A stretch of DNA of 64,000 bases from Ziziphus jujuba (Eukaryota > Streptophyta > Magnoliopsida > Rosales > Rhamnaceae). The position numbers were made by a program, and so were the translations under genes. Shown piece after piece: positions 50,263-62,139 of the stretch. Each line of letters begins with the position of its first letter. The first letter of the stretch is position 1. The notes under the pieces were generated by a model. It had not been told where the DNA came from. It made no database searches and was given only the letters and a program-made list of their open reading frames with translations. The DNA is taken from NCBI RefSeq assembly GCF_031755915.1, contig NC_083379.1, positions 20,718,001 to 20,782,000 of the forward strand, in the 5' to 3' direction.

Positions 50263-52064
50263 ACTTTTGACCTTTCCATAATGGTTCGGTTCATTCTTTC
50301 GGCTATTCCATTATGTTGTGGGGTGAGAGGGACCGTCTTCTCATGTCGAATGCCGTGTCTTCTGCAGTAGGCATCGAACTCCTTGGAAGTATACTCGCCT
50401 CCATTATCTGAGCGGAGACATTTCAGCTTCTTTCCTGTTTCACGCTCTACCATGGTATGAAACAGTTTGAAGTAATCCAATACCTGGTCCTTTGTTTTCA
50501 AGAAATATACCCACTCCTTCCGAGAAGCATCATCAATGAAGGTCAGGAAATACTTGTTGCCACCTAATGATTCCACCTCCATGGGACTATAAACATCAGA
50601 GTGCACCAGACTAAGCAACTCTGATCTTCTCGATGCAGAGGAACTGAAGGAGACTCTATGTTGCTTACCAAACAAGCAATGATTACAAGGATCTAGTGCA
50701 GCATCCTTGCAAACAGTGATAAGCTTCTTCCTTGCCAAAGTGGACAATCCTTTTTCACTCATGTGACCGAGTCTCTGGTGCCACAGATTTTGAGACGCCT
50801 CTCCTTCTGCAATATTGAGGCTATCTGCACATATCTTCACATGAGTCTTGTACAGCGTTCCACAAATATGTCCTCGGGCGACAACTATGGCACCTTTCGT
50901 CATTTTCCATGTGCCATTGCTGAAGTAGTTGTCATAGCCTTGCTTGTCTAAGGCTGCTCCCGAAAGTAGATTAAGCCGAAGATCTGGAACATGACGGACA
51001 TCCTTCAAAGTGATTGTACAGCCAACATTCGTTTTTACCTGAATATCACCAGTTCCCATAATCTTTGCAAAACTGGAATTTCCCATCTTTACCGTACCAA
51101 AGTCTCCTGCTTTGTATGTTTTGAAGAAATCTCTGTGTGGAGTGACATGGTAGGATGCTGCAGTATCGACTACCCACTCAACATCTTGGGTTGATATATG
51201 AAGGCATGTCTCTTCTTCGGTGGAGCAGAGCGCCACTTCTCCTGTAACAGTGACTAGTGTCTCTCCATCCTTCTTCGGCTGATTACCTTGGAGTCTCTGC
51301 TTTCTCAACAACTTTCTGCAGTTCTTCTTCATGTGACCCTCCAGGCCACAATGATAGCACTTATATGATGATTTTCTACCGTCTGTAGATCTGCCTCTGT
51401 TCTTGCTCCTGCCTCTCCCCCTATCTCGACTACCTCTTTGCTGTCTTCCTCTCTCTGTGACGAGGGCATGTGACTGATCCATGCCAATGTCCTTTCTCCT
51501 GGCCTCTTCATTAAATAGGGCATCCTTAACCATAGACATAGTAAGTTTGTCATTCGGGGCCGAATTGCTGAGAGAGACTACCAATATCTCCCAACTGTCT
51601 GGAAGAGAGCTTAGAAGTAGGAGGGCCTGATCCTCATCCCCTAGTTGGTAATCCACAGCAGATAGTTGATTTACCAAGCTCTGGAACTCACTGGTATGCT
51701 CGGCTACAGAAGTTCCACTCTGTAATTTTAAATTTACCAATCGCTTAAGCAACAGGGCTTTGTTCCGAGCAGTCTTGGCCTGGTACATGTCCTCCAATTT
51801 TGTCCAGAGGGCATATGCATCCGTTTCCTTCGCTACATGATGGAAGACACTGTGATCGATCCATTGCCTGATTTGACCGATCGTTTTCTTGTTTAATTTC
51901 TTCCATTCTGCTACTTTGCTGGGATCGGGGTTTTCTCCTTTAGCTTCTATAGGATCAAACAGATCCTTACAATTGAGGAGATCTTCCATCCGAGGTCTCC
52001 AAAGTGTATAATTTGTGGCAGTGAGCTTAACCATAGCTCCCGAAGATGATTCTTCCATTGACAT
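50259..52064 (-). pseudogene. Copia gag-protease-integrase (5' part of the polyprotein)
   Basis: The open frame extends to an ATG at 52205, but the likely start is the ATG at 52064 (MSMEESS), just before the gag core. Numbering from 52205: gag at about 50-280; zinc knuckle C283-C286-H291-C296 (CYHCGLEGHMKKNC), for nucleic-acid binding; protease active site VVDTAAS at D347; integrase zinc finger H476, H481, C507, C510; integrase catalytic D537, D600 and E636, the last two with exact D-35-E spacing. The frame ends at a TGA at 50259 just after the last catalytic Glu because one base is missing there; the integrase C-terminal part continues in the next frame. All motifs up to that break look functional. 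Confidence 0.95.
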
Positions 52065-52302
52065 TATGGCTTGACCCAAAAATGGAGCTGAATTTGGCAA
52101 AACGGAGTTAACCGTTGCGTCCGGAACGGCCGAAAATGGTGGACTTGACTCTTCCGGGGTCAAAATATAATTACCAGAAATTTTAGGGTAAAACTGTAAT
52201 TTCATAAAATTTCTGGGTCAACCTGCAAATACAGAAACTTCAGGGGTCAATCTGTAATTTCCAATAGTTTAGGGGCTGTTCCGTAATTACAGAAAATATT
52301 GA

Positions 52303-52520
52303 TGACGTGGCAGATTGTGCTGACGTGTCAACACGTGGCAGATGACATGTCGGCTGGCGTGGCGGACGACGTGTCGGCTGGCGTGGCAGATGATGTGGCA
52401 GCTTGGGCTGATGTGTCAACACGTGGCAGATGATGTGTCGGCTTGCGTGGCTGACGACGTGTCGGCTGGCGTGGCAGATGACGTGGCAGGGTGCGCTGAC
52501 GTGTCTGCTGACGTGGTCGT
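52303..52520. repeat. GC-rich 24-bp minisatellite in the copia leader
   Basis: About eight imperfect units of roughly 24 bp, consensus near gatgacgtgtcggctggcgt plus ggca, with one short unit. It lies between the primer site and gag and is much more GC-rich than its surroundings. Confidence 0.85.
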
Positions 52521-52750
52521 CTTCAACCTCCAGACGGCGCGTGAGGCGCGTGGCTTGTTGCAGAAAATTTCAGGTGGCGCGTGCAGGCGCGTGAGACGGT
52601 GTCTTTCTCTCCGGAAAACTTGTGTGTTCTCGTCTCGTCGACTACTTTCACCTGGTATTGTCAAATTAATTATTTGAGCAACTTTTCGAAACACCAACTT
52701 GAAGAACAGTAGCTCTGTTTCTTCAAATTTTGAACCCAAGCTCTCGACCT

Positions 52751-52765
52751 GGAGCTCTGATACCA
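52751..52765 (-). other. Primer binding site, initiator tRNA-Met type
   Basis: On the minus strand TGGTATCAGAGCTCC starts 2 nt after the end of the 5' LTR. The first 12 bases match the complement of the plant initiator tRNA-Met 3' end, the usual primer for Ty1/copia elements. Confidence 0.93.
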
Positions 52766-52767
52766 CT

Positions 52768-53255
52768 TGTTGTGGTTCTCTGACCACTTTAGAGAAGAAA
52801 TATGAGAAGAAAAATAAAAAGAATTCTATTGCTCTCTTGGAAATAGAATACAAAAATACAAAAAACTTCTCTCTTGGATTCTCACGTGGAATTTCTCCCC
52901 TACACTCTCAAATTCTCTCTGGAATTGCTCACTCTTCTCTCAAGCTCTCTCTGGAACTTAAACACTCTCTCTCTCGGAGTTTTCTCTCAATATTCCTCAC
53001 TTGGGATAATATTGAGCTTGCTCACTTGGCTTGGTTTGCATACAACAGGATGGAGCCTATTTATAGGCTTACAAGGTCGGTTGCATGGCCTCAATCTTCA
53101 ACAGCCTCTGCAGAGCCCACAATTGTTGAACAATCCATTTTCGATGCAGCAATGGTGATTGTCAAAAATGGTGGCTGTCGGTGCAGTGGTGTCAAACATG
53201 ATGGCTGTGCAATCTTCACACTGTCGGTGCAGTGGTGGTGCGGCTGGACTTCACA
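52768..53255 (-). repeat. 5' LTR of the copia element
   Basis: 488 bp; on the minus strand it begins TGTGAAGTCC and ends CCACAACA. A TATAAATA box is at 53058-53065, giving U3 of about 190 bp before it. A 17-bp motif (plus strand ctgtcggtgcagtggtg) occurs twice in U3 at 53175-53191 and 53221-53237, a possible enhancer repeat. Confidence 0.96.
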
Positions 53256-53550
53256 CCAACCAACGAGAAACTGATCTTAAATTTCCCAATCGTCTTGTTC
53301 TCGAGCAGAGCAGCTGATTGTTGAGCTACAAGAGAGAGAATCAGATAGTGAAGAAGCCAAACTCTGATTCTGACCTCTGATGAACTCATCATATGAAGAG
53401 TACTACAAGAATTTCATGAACCTATGGTCCCTAATGACTGGTAGGATCTGTGATTTCCAAACGAAGAAATTGGAATCATCTAGCTTGATGATATTATTAG
53501 CAAAAGGAGAGACCATTAACGTCGAATTTTATGTTTCTGCAATGGAAAGA

Positions 53551-53563
53551 GGCTCTGATACCA
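53551..53563 (-). other. Isolated primer-site motif (tRNA-Met type)
   Basis: Plus-strand ggctctgatacca is a full 13-base match to the complement of tggtatcagagcc. It lies 0.3 kb outside the copia element, without a recognisable LTR beside it. It may be a relic of an older retroelement that the copia copy hit. Confidence 0.4.
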
Positions 53564-53926
53564 AGAAAAGAAACAACAAGGCAAGGTTTTCTGAGGTTGA
53601 AGAAGATAAGAGAGAGAGAGAGAATCTGAAGCTTCATATATAGCAATTTTTACGAAATACAGAGAGAATAAAATGTGTCTAGTAGTAATGTTTGTATACC
53701 AGACAATTGACTTAACTAACTAAAACCTTTTTCTACTAGTAGATGAACAGCACGTGGTAAAGTATGTTTACAACCTTCTTTAACAAAAATCTACTTCTTA
53801 TATGGACAATAAATAGACACATACAACATGGCTCGACAGAAGCTTATAATATGGATCTGATGTAGAGATATAACTACTGGTACTTTCTTTAATAATAGGA
53901 AAGAAGAAAGGAAATATATGATTTGC

Positions 53927-55387
53927 TCAAAAGAAACAGACACTGAAGTTTGGTCCAGGCCTTGTCATTTTCCAGTACCCATTCCGTGAAGTACTAGTCT
54001 TAGGAAGCCGATGCATGCTTAAATTAGTAGACCAGACCAAATGGTTGGAGGGCCGATTAATGTGACAGTTTGTTATGGGAACTTTAGGAGACAGTGGCAA
54101 TGGTTTCAGATTAGGCTTCGAATTTTGAAATTTCAGAGGAAGATCAACTTTCTTTGACTTTGGTTCCTGAAGATGCAATAATGATTTAGAGGATTGGATT
54201 TCCAGGGGAATATAGATTGCTTTCCCAATATCACCAAGCAATTCCATGTTGGAGTCGTATAGGTTGGATGAGTTAAAAAACATCTGGAATACTTTCAAGC
54301 AATAGAGGTGGAGTTGGTTGCATGGTTTGGGCAGATCAGCAAAACCATCCATTAGAACTTGTTCAAGAAACTCTTCCTTCTTCTTTTCTATTATTCCTCT
54401 CACATTAGCGGTTAACTCTTCCACATCTAACTCTGGGTTTTTTTCCAAGCAGAGTAAAATGGAGTTCAATTTGCCTTCATCTTTTTCCTTCTGTGGTTAA
54501 TTAATTAATAATTCACAAGAAAATAAATAGATTTTAGGCTAATATTAGTGGAAATTAAAAATGAAATAATAATTAAATGTTAATTAAATTTTAAATATTA
54601 ATTAATTACCTGATAACTTTGTATGTCATTCAACAAACGGGCAATAACCATAACTAGTTTTGTAATGTTTTCATATTGAGGAGGACGAAGTTTGGAAGGT
54701 GGTAAGCTTGGGTTCATAAAACATGAAGCTGGAAGAATTATGGTGTGTGTGGCAATTGAGGTCATCCCAACTTTAAGATATTCATCTATAGATGGTACTC
54801 TCTCATTCCTACTCCACTTGGACTCCGTCATCCAAGAATCAAATGTTTCATACCACTACATCCAACATACAAAAGAAGATTACAAATAATTTGTTTAACA
54901 AATGTTACTGAAATACATATTGGCTTTTTTTATATAAAGAAAAAAATAATAAATCAAATCAAACATATATTCTTATATATTGTTTTTTTGGTTCGGATAT
55001 TCGCATATTTTGAACGTGTGTGGATACATGTAGAAACAATGGTTTTTTAAGAAACAATTTTTAATATATTCACCCACACGCGATATTTTTTTTAAAAAAA
55101 TTGGCATCTTTAATATATATCTGCACATTAAACCCATGTGGACATTTACACCTTCGACAAATTTTATTATTATATATGTAAATTTAAGTTTGAAATCTTA
55201 CTATTTCTCGAATATGGTTGGTTATGTCAGTTCCTTGACGTTGAAGGTACTTGGCTGCCATTTCTTGTACAAGATTATCAAGGGCATTGAAGATTATCTT
55301 ACCATGATTGCTCAATCCACTACAATCCCATCTGGCAATTCACATATATATGTTGAGAGAGATGAGAATTGGTGAGCGCACTAATTT

Positions 55388-55424
<37 letters not shown>

Positions 55425-56396
55425 CATTTTATATATTTTATCCCTTGATCATATATCGAATTGAGTACCTTTCAATAGAATCCAAGAGAGTTTCCAAATC
55501 GCTTAACGAGCCTTCCATGTCAAAAAAATCATCAGCAACTGTAATCAGTATGGCACTCTTTGCGACTATCATTCGTACATCTGAATCATATGGCAGGGAA
55601 AAGCTGGCTGCTATGGCAAAGTAGCAATACATAGTTTTCTCTCTACCAAATCCCATGTCGTTGAGTCCCCAGTCCTTAGACCACCTATTTAAAATATCAA
55701 AGTAATTGAATTATTTACTTTCTAATACATACACTATGTTGGAATGATACTTGTTAATATAAATGATCCATCTGCTAATAATTTAACCTTTTGGAAAGAA
55801 ACGTAATTCAACTTAATATCATTATTAGAGATTCATAAAATTAAGCCCAAAAAAAGGACTATGTACACCATCCTCTTCCCAATAGTTTAAACTTTTTGAA
55901 ACGAATGATAATTCAACTATATAGATCAATAGATTAATAATTCAACATACCTTTTCAACTCTTGAAGTTCCTTCTTATAGATGGACTGCCTAAACTCATA
56001 GTTTTGTTTTGCAAGCAGAACTAGTTTGTCATTATGAATACTTGACAACCTGAATGATTTTTGTACACCAGTCAATCCATGTTCAACTAATTATATAATG
56101 AATCCCTTTTTTTGATAAGAAATATTTTAGTATATACTTAGGTAAAAAGTTTGATACCTTTGGAATGAGGTTTTTCCCCTCCACAATAGGTCGCCTTGAT
56201 TTTCTTCGATCCAAATTCTGTGTTCCAGATGATCCAAACGAGCAGTCCATGGAAGTTTCAACTCCTGTTCAACCTATGTGTCACCAAGAAAAACCATATG
56301 AGAGTTATTTATAGTTACATCCTAGTAAATTTTAAACTTTAATTTTACATCCTTGCATCTTTGCTAATTAAACCATAATTTTTCTTTTTCAGTCGA

Positions 56397-56438
<42 letters not shown>

Positions 56439-56779
56439 AGCCTGCTTTTATATATATATATATTTGCAAAAATTTGTACATATATGTATATAAGAAAATT
56501 TTATAGTAAATTACAAATATTTTATTTGTCCTTGACTATAGAATTCAATCCAAATTCTATGCTCTAGATGATCCAAACGAGCAGTCCATGGAAGTTTTAA
56601 CTCATTTTCCCTCTATGTTACATCCTATTAGATTTTAAACTTTTTAATTTACATCCATGGATTTTTGTTAATCAAACCTTCTTCTTCTTCTTTTTTTATT
56701 TTTTTATTTTTTTTTAAGTCGAACATATAAATACATATGCATATATATATATATATGTATGTATATGTGAGCTTGGTTG

Positions 56780-56811
<32 letters not shown>

Positions 56812-59800
56812 TGCAAAAATTTGTACATATATATGAGAAAATTCTATAGTCAATGACAAATATTAAGAGTTCCCACATCCTATTTAAGGTTTTCAATTTG
56901 AATACAAATTTTAGCTATCACTTTATTTAAAAGTTAAATCTTTGTTAGGTAACCATCTTTTATTTAAATAAATCATGGATGTTCTGATCAAACACTCACT
57001 ATATATATGATTTCATCTATTATTAGAGAACACCTGTTTATTATTAGATTTAGGATGCCTAGGTAACAAATATTTATTTATTGACTGTATTAGCAATTGT
57101 CATTTAAATTTAGATTTAAAAACCTAAAATTAGATGTGGTAATCTTTAACCATTACTATGCCTAAAAATGTTAAAGTCAAAACCTAAATTTTGAAAACTT
57201 CTATGAGATACCATTAGATAATATTTTTTTTAAAAAAATATAATTATAAATATAAACGATAAAAAACGAAAGTTAAGAACTATATATACCCAAAATAAAA
57301 AAATAAAATAAAAAATCTGTATTTGTCTTGGAGGTATTTCCACGTTACTTTCCATTTTAACAAACATTATCAGTGAAAAATTGTGATAATTTCATAAGGG
57401 CTATTAGAAAAACTATCAATAAAATTTAATTCTAATATAAATTTATTAAAACAAGTATATTTGAAACTCACAAAATTTATCCAAAAACAAATATAGTTAA
57501 GGAGAAAAAATCAAAATTAAATATTCGAATATTTTTTGCAAATAATAAACTCAAAGTAAATTAAAAACCGGAGACATAATTAATAATCTAAAAAACATGA
57601 AATATGAATTAATTAATTAATTATTAATCATGTTTGATAAAATAAAAAAACTGTATTGTCAAGCTAAAAACACTCACACTATGAGATCATAGGTTCAAGA
57701 CACACCTTCTTCCCCCTTTCCGAGTATAATTATTGTAATTTGATTATTAAAAAAAAAAAAGAAAAAAACATATTTTTCAGTTGTAATTTTAAATCTAACG
57801 AAAATTTAACAATAAAAAAAGAAATATAGCAATACCACTTCACCAACCTCATACGTCTAACTCTATCAAGATTGAAAGGATGCTTTCATGGGTTGGTTGA
57901 AATTTTAAGAATCCTTGTACTATAGATTATACATCATGAGAGTGAGTGGCTAGTCATATCGAAGGAATTTTCATTCACACAATTTTCACTTTAGTTGAAA
58001 ACACGTAATCCTAAGTGGACATTACCAATGTACGAATTGGATTTTGATCATGATCAGCTCCCACCATTGAGATGGATTTTTGAAGTAGACTCCTTGAGAA
58101 AGATCTTGCCTCGTCAAGTTCATGTTCTCCGGAAAACTTGAGATCTGTAGCTCTATGAATGTTAAGCATTACATTCACAAAGCGGTCAGGATTATTTTGT
58201 ATTGCATCCTTAATTTTTTCATCACATAAAAACCAACAGATGCTACCTGCATGTATACATAAAAAACGTTTAAAGTTTGGAAATTGTTAGAACGAAATGA
58301 GAAAAATCCAGAAAGATCACAATACATATATGTGACATTGATCCATACATGGCGATACGTTATACCCATGCATCCTCAGGAGCCGAAAAGCTAAAGAATC
58401 TTTCAACAGCTGAACTTCTATTGAATTGATGGGTTTTGCCCATGATTCTCGATTTGTGTAGTTCCTGAAACATTAGGACCCACTTAACATTTCAGTAAGT
58501 GGTAATGAAGTTTACCATGTATTGCACAAAACAAAGGCAACTCATAGATCTCCTAGAAAACAAATGAAGTATATGGTATTTTTATATCACATATACGTAA
58601 TAACTCTTAGCATGCTAAGATTTATGTATATATATATATATAAAACAAATTATTGGATATATACTTGTAAAATTGTTCAAGACTCTCTTCAATCTCTGGC
58701 CCGAAATGCTCAGCCAACCCCAACCTGTGCAGGTGGTTGATAATGCAAAGCTTTATAAGCTCTTCATCCATGGGATACGTGGTCGGAACTGCACATGCAT
58801 AAAAAGTAAATTATATTAAACTAAGATAAACCTGTATATAAAGTTGACACGTATGGGTTGTTATTTAAGTCCTCAAAATGCTAAGATGAATGAAGCAACA
58901 TAATGATTATTATTATTTTTAATTATTGTATTCATAGGCTTAGCTAGTGGTAAAATCATTTAGAATATAATTTCAACTTCAAGATTTAAACATCAACCTA
59001 GGTGAAAATCTATTTTCTCCAAGTTGTAATCAAAATTATTATTATTATTATTACCTCCATTAGGACATCTTTGAACTAGCGATTCTAAATAACTCAAGCA
59101 TTGCTTATTCCCTGTGACCATAAATGCAAAAGCTGTAGCAGAGGGAGATTGAAACAACGAGCCGTCTTCACAAAAATGCTTGGTTATATCTTCATTATCA
59201 ATATAATATGAAGAAGGCAACACTTCAAGATATGATAGTAATGGAGGATAATGGCAGCTTTCGACAAGTCGCTCTCTACATATCAAGCCATATATATGCA
59301 TATGCATGAGTAAGTTTCATTTTAATGATAAAATAATAAGTATCAATTCACGCTATAGTTTGTAAGTTATATAATGCAAACTCATATACGTTTTAAGAAT
59401 TCGTTGCCTTTGATTGAGTGTCTCTGACTCCATTTCTTTTAATTCGATTTTCAAACCAACTGTTTGGGAAAGTTCAACCATTGTTGGGAAAACAATCGCA
59501 AACCAACGAGGACATTGATCATCCTTGATTTCATTCAGGTGCTTCTTTGCATTTGAATGCACATATTCCAGTCCTGTCATAAAAAAGATTAAAGAAAGTA
59601 ATCAAACTGTTCCGTATCAAGAGTCTGTATATTTATAGTTTCTTATAGAGGAATCTTTCACAAATTTAAACCGTGAATCCTATTGTTGATGATATATAGG
59701 GTAGTAAAAGGTACATATTATTGTAAATGGGATGTGTCTTAGACAAATTTTGTCAAGGATTCATGGACAAGAGATTTGTTGTGTGCGTGTGTGAGTGTAT

Positions 59801-60176
59801 ATATATATATATATATTATATATCCATTACGATGGCTATGAAATATATATCCATTACCTTTGTCTATCATTTTAGCCCCAACATTCCATCTCTTGAGCGC
59901 AATTATGCAAGCAAGAGTAGAGGTAAGGCACTCAATGGTGGAGTTGCCATGGCTATCACAGTCTCCCCAAAACCCTTCTTCTTGCTGGTTGTTGAGCACC
60001 CAATTCAGGCAACTCATGAACATGGGATTCATGTTTTGGTGGGAATCAGGTATCATGGCTAACCATGCTGTTTCATAAGCCGAAGGCATAACCAATGAAT
60101 AAGGATCCATGTCTGAAAACATGGTTTCCTTAATAGTTTGGAGCTGGGCTTCAATTGAGGAAGGTGGAAATTCCAT
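53927..60176 (-). CDS. GES: Terpene synthase, TPS-e/f type, geranyllinalool/linalool synthase-like, 12 exons, 851 aa
   Basis: Class I terpene synthase predicted to ionise a prenyl diphosphate, by family resemblance giving an acyclic alcohol such as geranyllinalool. Exons, in transcript order: 60176-59858, 59573-59390, 59275-59055, 58788-58665, 58464-58349, 58246-58026, 56273-56158, 56049-55951, 55684-55469, 55331-55202, 54855-54610, 54490-53927. All introns are GT-AG and the frame is continuous (2556 nt). Residues 32-43 hold SAYETAWLAMIP and 65-72 QEEGFWGD, the N-terminal beta/gamma-domain signature. There is no plastid transit peptide, which suggests a cytosolic or ER-side enzyme. The class II DxDD region (about 296-317, ending LAFRLLRMHGY) lacks the acid cluster. 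The metal motifs are DDFFD at 518-522 and NDIQSYQKE at 658-666 (N658, S662, E666). RWDCSGLSNHGK begins at 539. A C-terminal tail of about 90 residues follows the last helices. The start context is tccATGG. Product specificity (C10, C15 or C20) cannot be read from sequence; the GES symbol is a family-level guess. Confidence 0.93.
56205..56865 (-). repeat. Tandem duplication in intron 6/exon 7 of the terpene synthase
   Basis: Two adjacent copies, about 56205-56520 and 56544-56865, align with an offset of roughly 340-347 bp. The first includes the 5' two-thirds of exon 7 and the end of intron 6. The second carries a degraded copy of that exon piece (about 56550-56616) inside intron 6. Both copies contain the same TA-rich tract and the phrase tttgcaaaaatttgtacata. 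The extra exon piece keeps an AG acceptor and an open frame but has no GT donor. Confidence 0.85.
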
Positions 60177-60358
60177 GGACGGGGGTTTTTCTTTTTCTTT
60201 TTTTTTTTTTTTTTTTGTGAGAGTTTATAGTATATTCTAAATTGAAGAGGAATGGGTTCTTAACAGACCTAGTCGAACCCAGATCTAAAAATGTATTCCC
60301 AGTAGTTTTTCCACACACCAAGCCTACGTATTGTGTAAAGTTTAACAAGAGAATGCCA

Positions 60359-60366
60359 TATTTATA
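60359..60366 (-). promoter_or_regulatory. Probable TATA box of the terpene synthase
   Basis: On the minus strand this reads TATAAATA, the plant consensus, 183 bp before the start codon. A transcription start 25-35 bp downstream would give a leader of about 150 nt. I see no ATG in that predicted leader. The leader ends in an A-rich run (60186-60216 as plus-strand T) immediately before the start codon. Confidence 0.55.
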
Positions 60367-60419
60367 GTAGTTTTGAATTGGTTACTTTCATTGTGCCAAC
60401 CAATATAAACAACATCTTG

Positions 60420-61362
60420 GACCACATAGTGTGTACTTTCACACCTGAATAATCTTTGATCAATCTTGGTGGCTCCAGTGATTAATATTTTATATTTTTC
60501 AAGCTGAATTTTCAGCCCTTCCGTAATCTGTAATTATATTGATGCAATTAATATTCTTCGTAATTAAAGAATAAAGATTTTGCCAAGAAGCCGTGGGGAT
60601 TTGTAACCCACGTAGAAACTTAAATGAATGTGTCACAAATATGAGAAACGTTTTAAAATTTGTTTCTTTTTTTTTTTTTTTTTTTTTCTTGTCGAATTCA
60701 GTAGCTGTGTACGAGTGCGAGGCTTCTAAAATATATTTAATTGAAATTATACTTTGAAAGACCTTGTTATTTAGCACCGTATATTTTGCCACACGAAAAA
60801 AAAAAAAACACATTAGTACTGTACTTTTTTTTTGGTTAACACGGCCATCACTGCTACTATATATTAATCCTAGTCAATCGCACATATTTATTATTGAGCC
60901 TCCCGTGGTTTCGTTTTATGTAAATCACATATAATTCAAGTTTTTTTTGTTTTTAATTTCTGGTAAGGGCATATCATTCAAGGTTTAGTTAATCCTATCA
61001 TTATCACCGTCACATCGTTAAGAGCGGACAACGCAAAATTGATGTTTTGTAGGTTTGTTTTTTGGAATCGAATTGTCAATTGGTGTGTGTGGACAGAGGA
61101 ATACGAGTAGTGGCAATAAGAAGAATATTTTTAGTATATCTTTCCCATACTTCTTGGTCATGAATATCTGAAATCTATAATTAATTAATTATTAAAATAA
61201 AAAATAAAAAATAAAAAAATAAAAAAACTGTGGTCTTCCGTTCTGTCCCAGCAATTAAATGGTGAGACATGCATGCGCGTTGTATTAATTATAAAGGTTA
61301 TACGAAAAGTCTCCGAAGGTTGAGATGAACTTTCTCTAGTCTAACACGTCTTTTTCTCACTC

Positions 61363-61396
<34 letters not shown>

Positions 61397-61750
61397 AAAC
61401 AAACAAACAAACAAACATGCTCTTACCCATTCACTCACTCTCCCATCGGACACTTGTCTCCAGATATTCCATTGGACGAGTGACAAATGACAAGCGGTGT
61501 TACTGATAGACCATAAAACTCCTTTTTTTCTTTTTAACGTAAAATTTTGGGACTAAGAGTAAGATAGATGTCTTCCAACATCTTTTTCTGCCATCTACCA
61601 ATTAACCTAAATTTGCATCAATCTATATGATTAGTTTGTTAGAATTTATTTTCAAAATCTAGCCCAAGAATTTTATACAAAATAATTTTAAGTAAGGTTT
61701 GACAACCAATGTAGGTGAATGTAGAGTATTGATAGACTACTTAATATCCA
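60420..61750. other. Upstream region of the terpene synthase, no gene seen
   Basis: Poly-T, poly-A and (AAAAT)n runs. No open frame with recognisable similarity on either strand. Confidence 0.5.
61364..61420. repeat. Poly-A run with (AAAC)n
   Basis: About 32 A followed by six caaa units. It may mark the tail of a retroposed sequence, but no body or flanking duplication was found. Confidence 0.85.
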
Positions 61751-61759
61751 ATTTCATAT

Positions 61760-62061
61760 TGTTCGAGTATGGATTAAGGGATGATTGAAGTGTAATAATA
61801 ATTATTGTCATTATACAAAGACCTTTGTAGAGCAGCTGATCTCAGAGTTCAAAAGAATTCTAAATTTAAGCTCACTTAGGCTAGAGTAGTCCAATAATGG
61901 ATATGAATGACTTTTTGGGAAGTTTTGAACAAACAATCCATACCAAGTGCGATGGCTAAATTAGGAACAATATCGATATGATGGCTAATTTGGAGACAAT
62001 ATTAACAAAGAGTGATGGATGTGCAAGTGGAAGCGTGGTGTTACAAATGGTATCAGTCTGT
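61760..62061 (+). repeat. LTR end plus primer site, dispersed copy c
   Basis: Same layout as copy a: gagcagctgatctcagagtt, then ttgggaagtttt, gacaatattaac, then gtggtgttaca and the primer-like tggtatcagtctgt at 62048-62061. The following aagaatgttgggcccc also follows copy a, so leader sequence is shared. Confidence 0.65.
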
Positions 62062-62139
62062 ACCTAACCAAAAGTGTATCAACAAGAATGTTGGGCCCCA
62101 AAAGAGTGGATTGTGACAACCAGCATAGGTAGATACTAT

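Larger units (their letters stand above)
47554..53255 (-). mobile_element. Full-length Ty1/copia LTR retrotransposon, Tnt1/Tork-like
   Basis: A 5702-bp element bounded by 488-bp LTRs and by a perfect 5-bp target duplication ccaac (47549-47553 and 53256-53260). Order on the minus strand: 5' LTR (52768-53255), primer site, leader with a GC-rich minisatellite, gag, protease, integrase, reverse transcriptase, RNase H, polypurine tract, 3' LTR (47554-48041). Integrase before reverse transcriptase is the copia order. The protein motifs closely resemble the Tnt1 group. The two LTRs differ at 5 positions by eye (about 1%), which indicates recent insertion. One frameshift (near 50260) and two in-frame stops (49321, 48442) make it non-autonomous now. 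Confidence 0.97.

Noticed and set aside
56544..56622. Alternative exon 7 of the terpene synthase
   Set aside because: Frame is open and the acceptor is kept, but no GT donor follows and the frame ends at a stop soon after; treated as a duplication relic.
57640..57770. Possible SINE in intron 6 (tcataggttcaaga B-box-like text, then an A-rich end)
   Set aside because: No clear A box and no flanking duplication; too weak to annotate.
58920..58990. Possible tRNA-derived repeat in intron 3 (agctagtggtaaaa)
   Set aside because: Only an A-box-like phrase; no B box or poly-A end and no tRNA fold.
60151..60348. Upstream open frame before the terpene synthase
   Set aside because: Its ATG lies upstream of the transcription start expected from the TATA box; the frame runs through the A-rich leader and is lysine-rich by composition.
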